A stretch of DNA of 64,000 bases from Notamacropus eugenii (taxonomy: Eukaryota > Chordata > Mammalia > Diprotodontia > Macropodidae), in NCBI RefSeq assembly GCF_028372415.1, contig NC_092873.1:356218128-356282127 (forward strand). Reading direction: 5' to 3'. The position numbers and the translations under genes were made by a program. Of the stretch, positions 1 to 11,644 are shown in pieces. A model generated the notes under the pieces. That model was given only the letters and a program-made list of their open reading frames with translations. It did no database searches and was not told the DNA's origin. Every line of letters starts with the position of its first letter. Position 1 is the stretch's first letter.

Positions 1-119
1 GACTCGGAGGTGTTGGCGACAACCCTCGACCAAAGGAGCCAGCAGGAGAGCTAGCAAGGGAGCTAGCACAATTCGTTGAGTCTCAGACTCGGAGGTGTTG
101 GCGACAACCCTCGACCAAA
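1..119 (+). repeat. Direct repeat in ERV leader (34 bp, period 85)
   Basis: Bases 1-34 and 86-119 are identical over 34 bp (starting gactcggaggtgttggcgac). The intervening 51 bp contain two further short repeats of the form 'agctagca'. The position fits the untranslated leader after a 5' LTR and primer site, but the primer-binding site itself is not in the window. Confidence 0.85.
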
Positions 120-360
120 ATGAGACAAAAGCAGTCCAAGAATAGAGCTTCGGAGTGGAGTTAGGAAGAAATACTGGTAAATAGTCCCTTGGGAAACCGA
201 TTACAAAATTGGCATGAATTACCAAAATTATAGAGAAAAGAATGTAGAAGAAGATGATTAAGTATTGTTGTTTCATATGGGGTGAAAAGACATCGGAGGA
301 GGAGGCACAATCTGGCCCAAATATGGTTCCTCCGAGGATTGGGTTTGCCAAAAATTTAAA
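119..360 (+). pseudogene. Possible gag (matrix) remnant
   Basis: Shortly after the leader, frames opening at about 119 and 170 encode short Leu/Trp/acidic segments that resemble the start of a gamma-type gag matrix domain. They are interrupted by several stops and at least one frame change. The assignment rests on position and weak sequence character only. It could equally be non-coding leader. Confidence 0.25.
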
Positions 361-3300
361 CCTATATGTACTATTCTATTCTGTTAAATGTTTTGTCTGT
401 ATATGTTGTGTTGGTATTTCTGTGTGAATGAAAGTCTGTGTGTCTCTGTTTTTATCTGATAAGGTTGTAAATTTAGCCAGCCAGCCAGCAGGAGCAGAAA
501 GGCTGAGCTGAACTGTCCTTGAAATTCCTGTTACTCCCTTTCTTCAACCCCTCCAGACTAGTTTCAGAGGGGCGGAGGGACAAGGAGGGAGAGAAAGGAA
601 AAAAAAAAAATTCTTTTTCCCTCAGACCTAAGAGGCATGCTGGCAACCATTTAACCATTTCCTGCCTCACCCAAAAGAAGAAATTTTAGTGTAATGGGAA
701 ATAACAGAAAGTGAAGTGAATTCATTCTGGTCGTATTTGGAATTGTGAATAGGTGAAATGTGTAATTCTTAATTTAATGTTTCAGATAGGTTAGAATTTA
801 TTAAAGTTTGGTGGAAGTAAGCAGAAGATTAGAAAGTAAAAAATCTCAAGTAAGCAACTTAGAGCTGAGAGTTTTGGATTTAGGTTTAATTAGATCAATA
901 TATTTGATGCCAGACAATGTATTTAAAGTAAAAAGATAATAGGTTTAGGTTTTTCTTTTTCTTTGCAGAGTGGGAGGGCCAGAAAGGGGTGGCCTTGGGA
1001 ATCCTGGCACAAATAAGAGGAGGGCAGAGACACCCAGTAGCATTTCTGGCAAAAATGTTAGATCCAGTAACAAAAGGATAGGTATTTGTTAGATGCAACA
1101 TTAATCTAATGTAACTGTTACATGATTTTAAATTTTGTAATTTATTACATATAGATTGGGGTTTTAAAAAGATGTAATAGAAATTTGATAATTTGAAACT
1201 TACATTTGGTTATAAAAAAAAGAGCTGAATAGGTTAATGGCTTCTTTTAAGTTTTAAGTAAACTTAAATAAGTTTAAATTTTTAGGTAATCTATCTAAAT
1301 ATTGTATTAGAAATTGCATTGTTAAGTTCATTAATGAATTGGTTAAAAAGAGCTGTTATGAATTTTTTTATAAGAGTTTCCTTGTAGCATTCTTATTAAG
1401 AAAATGAGAACGCTTTAAAAATGTACATGTATGTATATATATAGGTGTGATTTTCAAGCCTGTTTCATCTGAGCATGTATTACGTTAAAAGTTTATTTCT
1501 GTTGTTGAAAAGGAAATTTTAGCTAAAATTGTTTTTGCCATGAATCAAGCATTTACTCTAAAGTTATTTTTGTAAAAGAAAGTTTATGGGCAAATGTGAA
1601 AAGGCTTTGGGTTTAGGTCTTTTCTTGTGATTTCTGTCAATTAGTTTCAAGGGGATTGTGATAAATTGCAAACTGTACATAAGAGAGGAAATATTTGCTG
1701 TATTAAGAAATACTTTGTAAAATCTTTCGTATGGGTTTTTGGAAGGCCTACCTATCCAATTTGTATTTGTAAGTTACAAAAGTGGGAAGAATTTAGTTTC
1801 TCTAATAGGATATGAAAATGCAATTGGTGTCATCTGAAATTTATTGTTTGGGTTCATAGCTAAAACAATTTGTTATCACTTATGAAAATTATGTTTGCCA
1901 TTTGTAATTCTAATGCTAAAACCTAAAGCTGGTACACTGTGTGTATATGTGGGAAAAGAAGCAGTCCTCAGGCTAATAACAAGTACAGCCCCAGCAGCTG
2001 AGGAGATTGTATATAGAACTTGCTTTGGCGAGAATTTGAAAATGTATAAGAAATGATCTTCAGTGATTGGCTCTTTAGGGCAAATTTAGGATCTAAGAAG
2101 TAAGTAAAATCCCTGGGGACATTCTTTCTAAATCTAATGGGAATAAATAGATATTGTATCATTGTTACATAGAACAAGATTGGGATTTAAAGTTAACTGT
2201 AATTGTATTTTATTTACAGGGGGATTCAAGGAAAGGAATCCCTTACAAAAAAAGGGGGGGGGGCGGTGGTAGCCCCAGGTGGTCTGGGAGCTCCAGGAAT
2301 GGTCTTGATGGGAGTGGCCAGTAAACTGGAGATTTGGACTGATAGAATTAAGAGTGGGAAGTAGAATAGACTTGGGCATAGTGAAAGAGTGGACCTTAGA
2401 AGAGCCGGTTCACGTGGAAAAAAAAAACCAAGGAGTTTTCAAGGTGAGGTTTTCCAGGGCCTTTAGGCAAATGGGACTAAAACTCTTTTGGGGTAATGGA
2501 CAAAGGTCCCAACTTGGAATGAGATCTTTACATGTTACAAAATGATGTAAAAGCAATTAGTATTAAAACAATTGACTGAATTAATTACTGAGACTAAATC
2601 AGAGACAACTTCAGTTTGGGAAAAAGAATTTCAGTCTAATTTTCTTAGAGGTAGGTAGCCTCTGGTAATATTTGGCATTGAAAGTTAAATGATTGTTTTG
2701 ATTTGAATTCATTACAGGAACATAAAAATTCAAGTTAGTGTTTGAACTTATCACATGTGTAGCTCATTCTTTTAGATTGAGCAGGGTTAGAAAGAGATAA
2801 AGTAGTTTGGGAAACAGATATAAATCTACTAGAGCAATGACTTATGATTGTTATTCAATCAGGAACTAGAACATGTATAGAAAGGCATGTAGGCTACTTA
2901 GACCTGCTTCAAAGATGTTCCTTGGCCAATGTGAAATTAGTCATGTCTGAAACTGATTATTGGAGCTTGCTATTTTAAGATTTTTGTGGGACTATTAACT
3001 GACTGTTCTTCTGAGTCTAACTCCAGGTGTGGATAGCAAGAGAGGTGGTCTGAGCCACTGATCCATGATGCCAATAAGCCTGTGAGATGCTGGTATGAAC
3101 TGCAAAAAGGTGATCTCATGGGAAGGTCGGGAGAGCGACTGTTCAGTCTGGGCTGAGGTAGGATTCTCCTGACTCAATTTCCCGACTGACACCTGGCAGA
3201 CTTGAAGCCTGGCTGAATGCCAGTTGACAATCTACTCCTGCCTGGAACTGACATGAAGTAAGGGAGATGTTGTTTCCCTGCAATGTCCCTACTCTTAGTG

Positions 3301-4560
3301 GCAAATTCCTAAAATCAGAAGTTTTGTAAGTAATAATACCAGATCTGTTGAATAATAGATTGTTGGTAGGGGAACATCTGAGGTTAAGTCTAAAATTGAG
3401 CTAACAGGTTTAGGACTTTAGAACAACAACAATAAGTTAGGGTCCTCTAATTCTTAGTAATAGTGTGAAGACAATCAGGTCAAGGGCTTGTGAGACTAGC
3501 GTGCACCGTTATTATTTTGTCTTAGTTGGTTAATGTTAAATGAAAAATGGTTTGTGGACTATATTGTAAATGCTTTAAAAGAAGCATCACATGATCAGAA
3601 GTTGGAATTGTTTTATGATGTGATATGCACTGTGTTAAAAATGATTATTTATTGTATTTATATAAGTACTGGAGCCTGGTATTGACTCCTTAGTGAAATC
3701 TCATCTTCCTAATGAGGGAATGAATAATGACCTACTGTGAAATGTAGAAGCTGCATTTTAATGTGAATTTTCTTTTCTTTTAAAAAAAATGACAATTTGT
3801 CAAAGTTTCAATTGTGATTTTTGTAAGAGTGATAGGAATGGTAATCTAAGATGGTATTAAGTTCAGTTTTGTAGGAGAGTGGACATCTGGATTTCTACAA
3901 GAAGATGAAGAGAAGAAGATGCTGAGATGCTGTGCTGAAGACTGTTTGAAGGAGCATCCAGATCAGAAAACTGCATAAGATGATATTTTTCCCCAGACTG
4001 CTGTATGAGATGGAACCTCTAAATGGACAGTTCATTAATTTAAATCTCTGTATCTGTACTTATGACAACGGGACTGCCCCCTGTAATTTGCTAATGTGTC
4101 AGTCAACTTTGCTTCCTTCCCATATTCATATAAAAAAAAAAAGGAAGATAGATGAAGGGAAGGATTCATAAGGGAAAGAATGTGAAGAGGTATTTATTGA
4201 TTGGATTTAGGTATGGAAAAAGGAATAAATAAGAGGAGGGGAGGAATATGGGTAAGTTCAACCCTGAACTATCTATTCCCCCATCCCAATTCAGAAAATG
4301 TTTAGCATGCTTGGGAAGCCAGTAGACAAAGTTATGGAAGGTTATTGCATTTAAAAATTTTAAAGTTGTTTACTGTCATTTATAATTATTGCTATTAGTT
4401 ATTAAACTCTCAAGCTTCATGCTTGGAAACACACTTTGTCAGTATTAAAAGCTCCATTTGAAGTGTGTGAGAACACACAGAATTTGGAAAGGGATAGCCA
4501 ATGAGGTATATATATATATTCATTATAAGTTTTGTTATTTGGGAAACTATACTAGGATTA
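361..4560. other. ERV interior without recognisable genes
   Basis: This is AT-rich sequence with many stops in all frames and a few short G or A runs (for example a G-rich run near 2257-2266). I see no pol motifs on either strand. It may be decayed gag-pol or a non-coding ERV interior. The segment 3000-3250 is less AT-rich but is not recognised either. Confidence 0.5.
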
Positions 4561-4580
4561 TTATTGTTTGTTCTTAACAG
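4561..4580 (+). promoter_or_regulatory. Candidate env splice acceptor
   Basis: A pyrimidine-rich stretch ending 'ttcttaacag' lies 88 bp before the first env ATG. This is the usual place for the acceptor of a subgenomic env RNA. No branch point or matching donor could be checked. Confidence 0.35.
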
Positions 4581-4667
4581 GATTCTCTGTTCAGTAATTG
4601 TCCTAAGCCATTAATCACAATATTTAAACAGGACTCTTCTGTTAAGACTGTGTGGACTTGACAAACC

Positions 4668-6508
4668 GTGGGAACAATGCAACCAAAATGTAATACCCTG
4701 GGAATGTCCCTTTTAGGCATGATCCTGTTCCCACTGCTGGGACACCAGGCCCCAGTTATCAACCCCACTCTTGAAAATAGTTTCCCAGCCCTAATTCAGA
4801 CCATTGCGGACATCTTTGAGGTATCCGACTGTTGGATTTGTGGGGGGACCTCAGCAGTTAAGCCAATGGCCATGGGTAGCAGTACCGCTGAGTCCAGTCT
4901 GGATTTTAAGTAATAGATCTGTAGTACATGACAGAACAAGATTCTGGACAAGCCAAGAGAAACACCAATGGTCTTTGTCCGAATCAGTTCCAGGTGAATA
5001 TTGTTTAAACCAAACAGGACCTGAATTGCAGGAGACATGGCTGGGAGAAAGTAATTGTAAATGGACATTCACACAAAGGCCAGAAACCCTGGCTCATATT
5101 GATTGTGCCCAGTATGCAAACAGATGGGATCAGAACGGTATTACCTATTCAGATGGTAGGGTGATTCCCTGTACCCATTCATATTTCCCACCCTCTTCAT
5201 ATGAAGAGAGAGAACAAAAGGGGAATATCACAGAGGTTGTAGGTATAAGTTTTACAACCCCTCTGATCCCAGAAAACCATGTGAAAGGTGTCACGACCAT
5301 GACTATTTGTGGAGATATATATATATATATATATATATATGAATAGTATTAAGAATAACACAGAATATAAAGAATGGGTATGGAAGTGGGAGAATGGAAC
5401 ACATAGGATGATGTTTGATACTTTCTGGAGTGTAATCAATAGAACTGGGGAGAATTATCAACATTGTATATGGAAGAGGAAGCAACAACTATGGAAGGGT
5501 AAGTCAGAGATCATGAAAGGAGGACCATTAGGCCCGGATGATGTGAAGTACTTTCCGGCTGTGGATTATAGAGTAAGACTGTTTCTAGAGGAAAATCCTG
5601 CTTTGAGAGGGCACTATTGGATATGTGGACAGACAGCCTATACTCACCTTCCGCTAAACTGGAGAGGTGTTTGTTACATTGGATTGGTGAGACCTAAATT
5701 CTTTTTCTTGCCTGAATCAGGGAAACAGCATCTAGGGGTCCCTCTATATGATGATCTAGCAAAAAGAAAGAGGAACATCGACACCTCCCTCACTCAGACT
5801 GGAAATGCAAATGGGTGGGGCGATACTTGGCCTCCTGAGAGGATAATCAGAGAGTATGGGCCTGCAACTTGGGCTCAAGATGGGAGCTGGGGTTATAGAA
5901 CCCCTATGTATCTATTAAACAGAGTAATCAGACTCCAAGCAGTAGTTGAAATTATAACCAATCAAACAGCAAAGGCTTTGGACTTCTTGGCTGATCAAGC
6001 CACACAGACTAGGGAAGCAGTACTGCAACATAGATTAATCTTAGATTATTTACTTGCAGAAGAAGGAGGAGTTTGTGGGAAACTCAATTTATCTACATAT
6101 TGCTTAAAAATTGATGATAATGGAAGGATAGTGAAAGAGATCACCAAGAATATCAGGAAGGTTGCTCATGTTCCCATACAAACTTGGGGCTCCACTTTCA
6201 ATACATCCTGGTGGTCCTAGTTTGAGGGGAGCTGGTGGAAGAGGTTACTGTGGTTTGGCCTTATAGCAATTAGTGGTATTGTATTACTTCCTATTTGTTT
6301 ACCTTGTTTGATTTCACTAATTACTAAAATAGTTAGAAATTCTTTACTAAAACTTGCTAGAGTAGAAGAAAGGACCGAAGGAGCCATTCGATTGATGATA
6401 TTAAAGAAGGAAGGTTGGGCACCTGTGGAGACAAGAAACATGAATGATCCTGATTGGGATGAGGAGATTAATCGACAGTGTGAGATTATGTTACAGAACT
6501 TTGGTTGA
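4668..6508 (+). pseudogene. env: Retroviral envelope (env), broken
   Basis: This is a class I-like envelope of roughly 610 codons. From the N terminus it shows a hydrophobic signal-like segment and the SU motif CWIC (codons 4830-4841). A basic KRKR cleavage motif follows at 5762-5773. The TM subunit has a heptad-like region and a 'EEGGVC' loop with a C-x8-C pair (6074-6076 and 6101-6103). A hydrophobic anchor (about 6235-6320) and a charged tail end at 6508. Three lesions break it: a frame change at the six-G run 4842-4847, a frame change at the AT microsatellite 5315-5340, and an in-frame TAG at 6218-6220 just before the anchor. The usual adjacent cysteine pair of CX6CC envelopes is reduced to one cysteine. 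Env functions in receptor binding and membrane fusion, but this copy cannot encode a full-length protein. It is best preserved between the microsatellite and the TAG (5341-6217). Confidence 0.88.
5315..5340. repeat. (AT)13 microsatellite inside env
   Basis: An uninterrupted AT dinucleotide run lies in the middle of the SU coding region. It coincides with the second env frame change, so slippage here is the likely cause of that break. Confidence 0.95.
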
Positions 6509-6553
6509 AACATCCGTGAGAAGTCTTCAGGCTGATAAAATAAGAGGAGGGAT

Positions 6554-6994
6554 TGAGTGGGATAGACTTAGTGAAGACTCCTCAGATTGTAATTTTTCTC
6601 CCAGGGGTGAGGTAAGGCCTAAAGGCTCAAGGTTACAATATTTTTAGAATAGAATAGTTCCATATAAGGATATAAAACTGTGTAGTGTATTAGGGTCTCA
6701 ATGATTGGATAAAACTTACATAATTCCTCGATGTCTTCATTTCAAAAGGGATTGGTTAGATTTCGTGTCTAGAATGTAAGACCATATTCTCAGCTAATGA
6801 GGATAATGGTCAGTGGGGGGAGGAGGGACTTGCGTTAGGGTCTATATAAATTACTGTCCTGTTCTTTGTCTTCGGCTTTCCTACTCCTACAGGTGAGCCC
6901 CGCTTCTCGAGAATCGAATAAATCACTTTTCTGTCATCACTTTGAGAGGCCTCTGAGTAATTGATTTATGTAGGGACCTGAGCCATCCCACACA
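6554..6994 (+). repeat. ERV 3' LTR (441 bp)
   Basis: The LTR opens TGAGTGGGA directly after the purine tract aagaggaggga and closes TCCCACACA. These ends are imperfect inverted repeats (8 of 9). A TATA box (TATATAAA) lies at 6843-6850 and a polyadenylation signal (AATAAA) at 6917-6922, so R and U5 occupy the last ~120 bp. No second LTR is available in the window for dating. Confidence 0.85.
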
Positions 6995-8430
6995 ATGGAC
7001 ATGGAGAAGAAAAAGCATAAGCCATAAGAATTTTAGGTTGAATTAGGTTCCAAGTCCACAACCAGCACCAAAGAGGAGGGTCTATGATCCTAGGTCTGGA
7101 GTTCCTGAGTCTTTAGTTAGTCTTGCCCTCTTAGATATGGGAGGTGAATTGCCCTACTGAGAAAGGCATGGCCATGGTGACTGAACAAAGTGAATTGTGC
7201 CTTTCCTAGGTCTTTGAATTTAGCTTATTGTACCATCTGAAGTCTGTCCAAATTGGAGAGAAACATGAATTTATGTGGTGGATGTTTTACTTGGTATAGT
7301 TTTATTGTTTTATTGATTCTGTGCAGCCTCTAAGCATATATTATCAACAGATAAAACTAAAGGGAGTTTATTTCATGTTGTCAAAGTCACACGGCTAGTG
7401 CTCGGTGAAATGTTGGAAAACAGGGAAGAGATAAAGTTTGCCAGAGATGGAAGGTTTCTCAAGAACTAATCCTGAGTCACCAAGACCATAATAATCCACC
7501 TTTCTTAAGCAGCAAAGGCTGTTTAGCAAGAGGCAGAACTGAAGGGCAGAAATTCCTTCATTCTCTGAGAACCATAAGGAGTGACAAATTTCTATCACTT
7601 CTAGTCTTGGGGTGGCACCATGGTAGATTCATTTAGCTAAATAGCATTAGATCAATGGTCAATGATATCACTTGGTGGTTTGACTTTTAGGTAAGTGATC
7701 CATGGGAGGAGTGGGCTGTATACTCCCATGAATCAAAAGGGGGAAATAGAAGGAATTGAGGACATTAGGATAGCAGGTGGTTAATTGTGGGAATTGAATG
7801 AACCACACATACCAACTCCATCTTGTGACTCAATTCTGGAACTGGCTCAGTCCCCTTTCTGTTCAGTTATGGGTCTAGTCTAATTTCTGGCTTGTGAGAA
7901 AACTGTATTCAGCTGTGAGAATTGGGAGAAAACCTTATTGCGTTGTGTGAACTTAGCCCTGAGTGGTTGGAAAGGTGAACCAACTCTGTCTGCTGTTTAG
8001 AGGTGCTTAACTAGGGACCCAGGTTATGCTGACAAAATCTGGTCAGATCCAAGGATTGAGGCAAGGAGTTTTCTCACAATTATACATCTCAAGCAATCCA
8101 CATGTCTTACATGAAACCTGGTCCCATACTGATCAATCAGTTATTTTTTCCATGTTCTTTTGATTGTACACAGACACTTGGGAGTGAGACACCTCTTTTT
8201 TCTGATTTCAGGGAATTGTACTTGTTCACTCTTCCCATCTCAACTTGGAAAGTCCTAATCTTTCCTCCAATTAGAAATCAGAATACCTAATTCTGTATTT
8301 TTTCCTTTTAGTTAATTGGTCTTATCTGATTAATTTGTTTTTAATGTATTCAACAGCCTGTCTTTCCTTGTATTCAGGGTCCAGGCCCATGCTGAGGAGG
8401 TTTGATCCCAGTTTGTTTGGCAATTGTCAT
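6995..8430. other. No gene seen; unassigned flank of the ERV
   Basis: This single-copy-looking AT-rich DNA has only short chance reading frames. A short stretch near 7380-7400 (aaagtcacacggctagtgctc) resembles a minus-strand SINE core. Around 7800-8280 the sequence has the feel of an old LTR fragment, but I cannot assign it. Confidence 0.4.
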
Positions 8431-8431
8431 G

Positions 8432-8478
<47 letters not shown>
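8431..8478. repeat. (CG)/(AC)n microsatellite
   Basis: A short CG alternation runs into about 19 AC units. The alternating purine-pyrimidine tract is of the kind that can adopt Z-DNA. Confidence 0.95.
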
Positions 8479-8480
<2 letters not shown>

Positions 8481-8675
8481 CAATATGTAGTATGCTTGGA
8501 AGATTGAACTTTTATTTTCTTAATCATTTCATCATTTACCTGCCACAGGTTAAATGTAAAAATAACAGGCATCAGTATCCCCAGCCCAACAGTATTTATA
8601 GTATATCAATATGTATAAATAGTAACAATATATTCTCAGCCCATGGCTAAGATACATTTATCTTCTGATCTGAAA

Positions 8676-8722
8676 AAGTTTTATGTACATATATATGTAT
8701 ATATACATATATATGCATTTAT
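8676..8722. repeat. TA/TG-rich self-complementary tract
   Basis: Runs of atatatgtatatatacatatatat are nearly self-complementary and flanked by ordinary AT-rich DNA. Confidence 0.7.
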
Positions 8723-8834
8723 GTATTCTCTATCTACTATCTGAAAGAGATGTGAGGCACAAACAGGGCAGATGAAAACAAATATTTTTAGATATAGTCA
8801 ATGTATGGATTTCTTTCCTGATCAGGAATCAGTT

Positions 8835-8960
8835 TCATGTTCATGGGCTCAAATCCTGCCTCAGACTCTTAGTAGCTGTGTGACCCTGGGCAAGTGACTT
8901 AACTCCGTTTACCTCAGTTTCTTCATCTGTAAAATAAGTTAGAGGAGGAAATCTAATTTT
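8835..8960 (+). mobile_element. tRNA-derived/CORE SINE fragment
   Basis: The core tgtgaccctgggcaagtgac is present, followed by the cctcagtttcttcatctgta and aaaataag segments. The 5' head is diverged. Confidence 0.85.
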
Positions 8961-8999
8961 GTTGAATTTTCAGGTCCAAATTCTTTCCCTTCCACTTCC

Positions 9000-9295
9000 C
9001 ACTGAGGAAATGAGAAAAACAAAATCTTTTACAAACATAGATAATCAAGCAAAACAAATGCCCATATCGTCCATGTTAAAAACAACAAAAGAAAACAAAA
9101 AACCCAACCCCAAACAAACACAAACCCCAAAAAACAAATCCCAAATCCAACACTTGCCCCAGTCTCCACCCTGACTCCATAACCTCTCTATTCGAGTTGT
9201 GCAGCATATTTCATCATGAGTCCTCTGGAATGGTGGTTGGTCATTATGTTGATCAGAGTTCCTAAGTTTATAGTTCATGAACGACCCCAAATAAG
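9000..9295 (-). mobile_element. L1 3' UTR fragment
   Basis: The stretch matches the order of short motifs found at 19.7-19.9 kb and 42.8-43.0 kb (aaaaacaaaa block, then 'catcatgagtcctctggaat', then 'gttcatga'). It is an antisense, 5'-truncated L1 3' end. Confidence 0.6.
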
Positions 9296-9316
9296 TTGAC
9301 TCATCCCGAAAGAATT

Positions 9317-9669
9317 TGTGGCAGGATAGTATTTATTTTATACAGGCTGGGGTGGTTTTCTTTTAAGGAGACAAAGGGACCATTCTTTCTGGAGGGGTAG
9401 AGGCATAAAAAGCCCAGCCTGTATGGAATTGGTGCTCTAGAGGTTTAACAGAGTTCAGAGATGCCTTTCTGACCTTTTGCATGAAGAATGTGGAGGAAGA
9501 AGGAAGTAGTGCTTTTTTTTTTTTTAATCAATTAGGAATTGTATCCTTTTAAACCTTTTTGTAAATAAAGTTCTTTATTACACTTTTACGATCTTTGAGT
9601 ATTGCATCGCCTTTCAATCCCAAACCTGAATCACTGGACTGGCCTGAGCTAGGCCTGGCCCCTGAATAA
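9317..9669 (+). repeat. Tentative solo LTR
   Basis: A TGTGG start, a TATA-like CATAAAAAG at about 9405, an AATAAAG signal at about 9565 and an AATAACA end have the order of an LTR. No target duplication was found, and the assignment is weak. Confidence 0.3.
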
Positions 9670-9929
9670 CACTCAAAGATGAAAGGGGGAACAATAAATC
9701 GGTATAAAATGGAGCCAATGTGTCTGCTTGGCAGGAGTGTTATGTGGGCAATGATCTGTTTTCCTCATCAGCTCTAGTGGAACCATGGGATTTTGACTCA
9801 CACATCTCATCTGCTTTCTGTATAGGTGAAAATGAAAATGGCGATTAAGACAATTAAGTGGAGAAGAGCGATGGGAGGCATGCACACACAGACCAAGGGG
9901 GTGCTGGAGGTAAACCAATCTTGAAAGCA

Positions 9930-10215
9930 TTCAGGGATCATTTGATAAGATGTTTCAGGTAGAGAAAGTTACCAAACAAATGAAAAAAAAATTATGGACA
10001 ATATTATTATCCCCAAAATGCGATGGAGAAAACATTCATAACTACCAGCCCATATGCCTACTCTCTCATCTTTATAAAATCATCATAAGAATGATTCATA
10101 TCCTTGATGAAGATGTGAGAAGGAACAGGCTTTTGGGAATTATTTTCTATAACTGACTGCATCTTTATAGTAACATAGTTGACTAGAAGGCACAGAAAAT
10201 ACAAGATTCCTCGGT
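9930..10215 (+). pseudogene. RTE-type retrotransposon reverse transcriptase relic
   Basis: The frame 9950-10156 encodes a segment containing NYQPICLLSHLYKIIIR. This fits the 'NYRPI.LLS..YK' region of non-LTR reverse transcriptases of the RTE type. Only this domain 1-2 segment survives. It is preceded by a Lys-rich linker and followed by stops, and the rest of the element is missing. Confidence 0.55.
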
Positions 10216-10377
10216 GTTTTATGAATTATTGTTATTTCACTATGAAATAGCATTACTCTAGGTGAAGCAAAATAGTATCCTCTTTAAGACTTATCTTCAC
10301 CTAGGAGTCTGTGCCTTTGTCAAGTTGTCCCTCAAACCTGGAATGCAATTCTTTCTCACTTCTGTAGCTGGTGACAC

Positions 10378-10600
10378 AAAGGATAGAATGTAGGACATTG
10401 AGGTAGGAAGACCTGAGTTCAAATTTGGCCTCAGGCACTTATTAACTGTTTGACCTCTGTTTGCCTCAGTTTTCACAACTGTAAAATGGAAATTGTAATA
10501 ATAGTATCTACCCTACAAGGCTGTTGTGAGGATCAAATGAGATAATATTTTTAAAGAGCTTAGCTTAGTGCCTAGCATAAAGTTACTACTATATAAATGG
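10378..10600 (+). mobile_element. CORE-SINE (MIR-like)
   Basis: Head (gacctgagttcaaat), core, and the 3' part 'ggctgttgtgaggatcaaat' with 'agcttagtgcctagca' are all present. The element runs out into a trinucleotide repeat. Confidence 0.85.
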
Positions 10601-10723
10601 TGGTGGTGATGGTGATGATGGTGGTGGTGTGGTGGTAGTAGTAGTAGTAGCAGTAGTGGCAGTAAAGGCAGTAGCAGCAGTAGCAGCAGTAGTAGCAGTA
10701 GTAATAGTAGTAGTAGTAGTAGT
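10598..10723. repeat. GGT/AGT/AGC trinucleotide repeat
   Basis: Imperfect ggt, gat, agt and agc units sit between two plus-strand SINEs, exactly at the 3' tail of the first. This suggests growth from the SINE tail. Confidence 0.9.
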
Positions 10724-10725
10724 TG

Positions 10726-10950
10726 AGGGCAGCTAGGTGGCACAGTAGATGGAGTTCCAGACCTGGAGTCAGGAAGACCTGAGTTCAAATCTGGCCTCAG
10801 ACACTTAGCATCTATGTGACTCTGGACAAATCACTTAACCCTATTTGCCTCTGTTTCTTCATCTGTAAAATGATCTAGAGAAGGAAATGGCAAACCACTC
10901 CAGTATCTTGGCCAAGAAAATCTCAAATGCAATCATGAAGTGTGTAATAT
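10726..10950 (+). mobile_element. Marsupial tRNA-derived SINE, near full length
   Basis: It begins ggcagctaggtggcacagta and carries the core and the 'gaaggaaatggcaaaccact' tail with 'ccaagaaaatctcaaatg'. Confidence 0.92.
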
Positions 10951-11644
10951 TACTCAACAACAAAAAAAGTAGTATTCTGCCTCTTAATCAATCAACAAAC
11001 ATTTATTTAATCCCTATTTTGTGGAAAGATATAAAGACAAAAGCGAAACAATGCCCGTCCTTAAGCGGCTTACTTTTTATTGAGAGAGATGTAAGTTGGC
11101 ATTGAGGAGAGGATACACAGAGCTGTCCTCCTTGCATCTGACCAACCATGTATGCTAGCTCTTGAGAGCTTTGGGCATGATGAAGTCAACCCCTTTTTGG
11201 TCACTGAGTGAGAAGAACCAATGCCTTAGTGAACCTTTAAAAAAGGGAGCAACAAGTGAATGTTATGAAATTATAACCCAGCTTGAACTTTCCCTTATTT
11301 CTTTGCCCACATGGTTGTGGTGGGACCACGGGTATGGAATACTGTATATGATGTCAGACTCTTAGGGTATTTTCATGGAACATTTTTTCTTTTTTTAAAA
11401 TTCTTTTATGGAATGGTTCTCTGAACTTGACCCAGACCTCATCTGTGGATCCAGAGCATATGGAGTCCTGAGTAGAAAGGGAGTGGTGTTGCGGAATGGG
11501 TATTTAAGGTCTAGATCTCCTGGTTTCCCATTGTATGGAGGGTACATTGCAGGATCCTCTTCTCTGAGAGTTAACCATTGAGTAAATAGTCTTCTTCTCA
11601 AACTCAAAACTATCTGTGTGAGTTATTCCCATGGATTTTGTGCT
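10951..11644. other. Unassigned, possible old LTR at 11420-11640
   Basis: There is no gene. From about 11495 a GTATTTAAGG box is followed some 90 bp later by 'gagtaaatag' and a CT/AC-rich end. This resembles the promoter to R-U5 order of an LTR, but the ends are not defined. Confidence 0.3.

Larger units (their letters stand above)
1..6994 (+). mobile_element. Endogenous retrovirus, 5' LTR outside window
   Basis: The proviral remnant runs from a leader duplication at the window edge to a 3' LTR ending at 6994. A long env-like region lies at 4668-6508. It is followed by a purine-rich tract (about 6541-6552) and an LTR with TG...CA ends. Between about 360 and 4560 the DNA is AT-rich, has no reading frame above about 80 codons, and shows no recognisable protease, reverse transcriptase or integrase motif. 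The body is therefore deleted or fully decayed. The CWIC motif in SU and the TM layout suggest a class I (gamma-like) envelope. The 5' LTR should lie just left of base 1. Confidence 0.8.

Noticed and set aside
4668..6508. Domesticated syncytin-like env
   Set aside because: Two frame changes and a nonsense codon break the coding region, and there is no sign of a conserved intact frame.
10598..10723. CRISPR-like or minisatellite array
   Set aside because: It is an ordinary degenerate trinucleotide repeat growing from a SINE tail. No spacer-repeat structure exists anywhere in the window, and the genome is eukaryotic.
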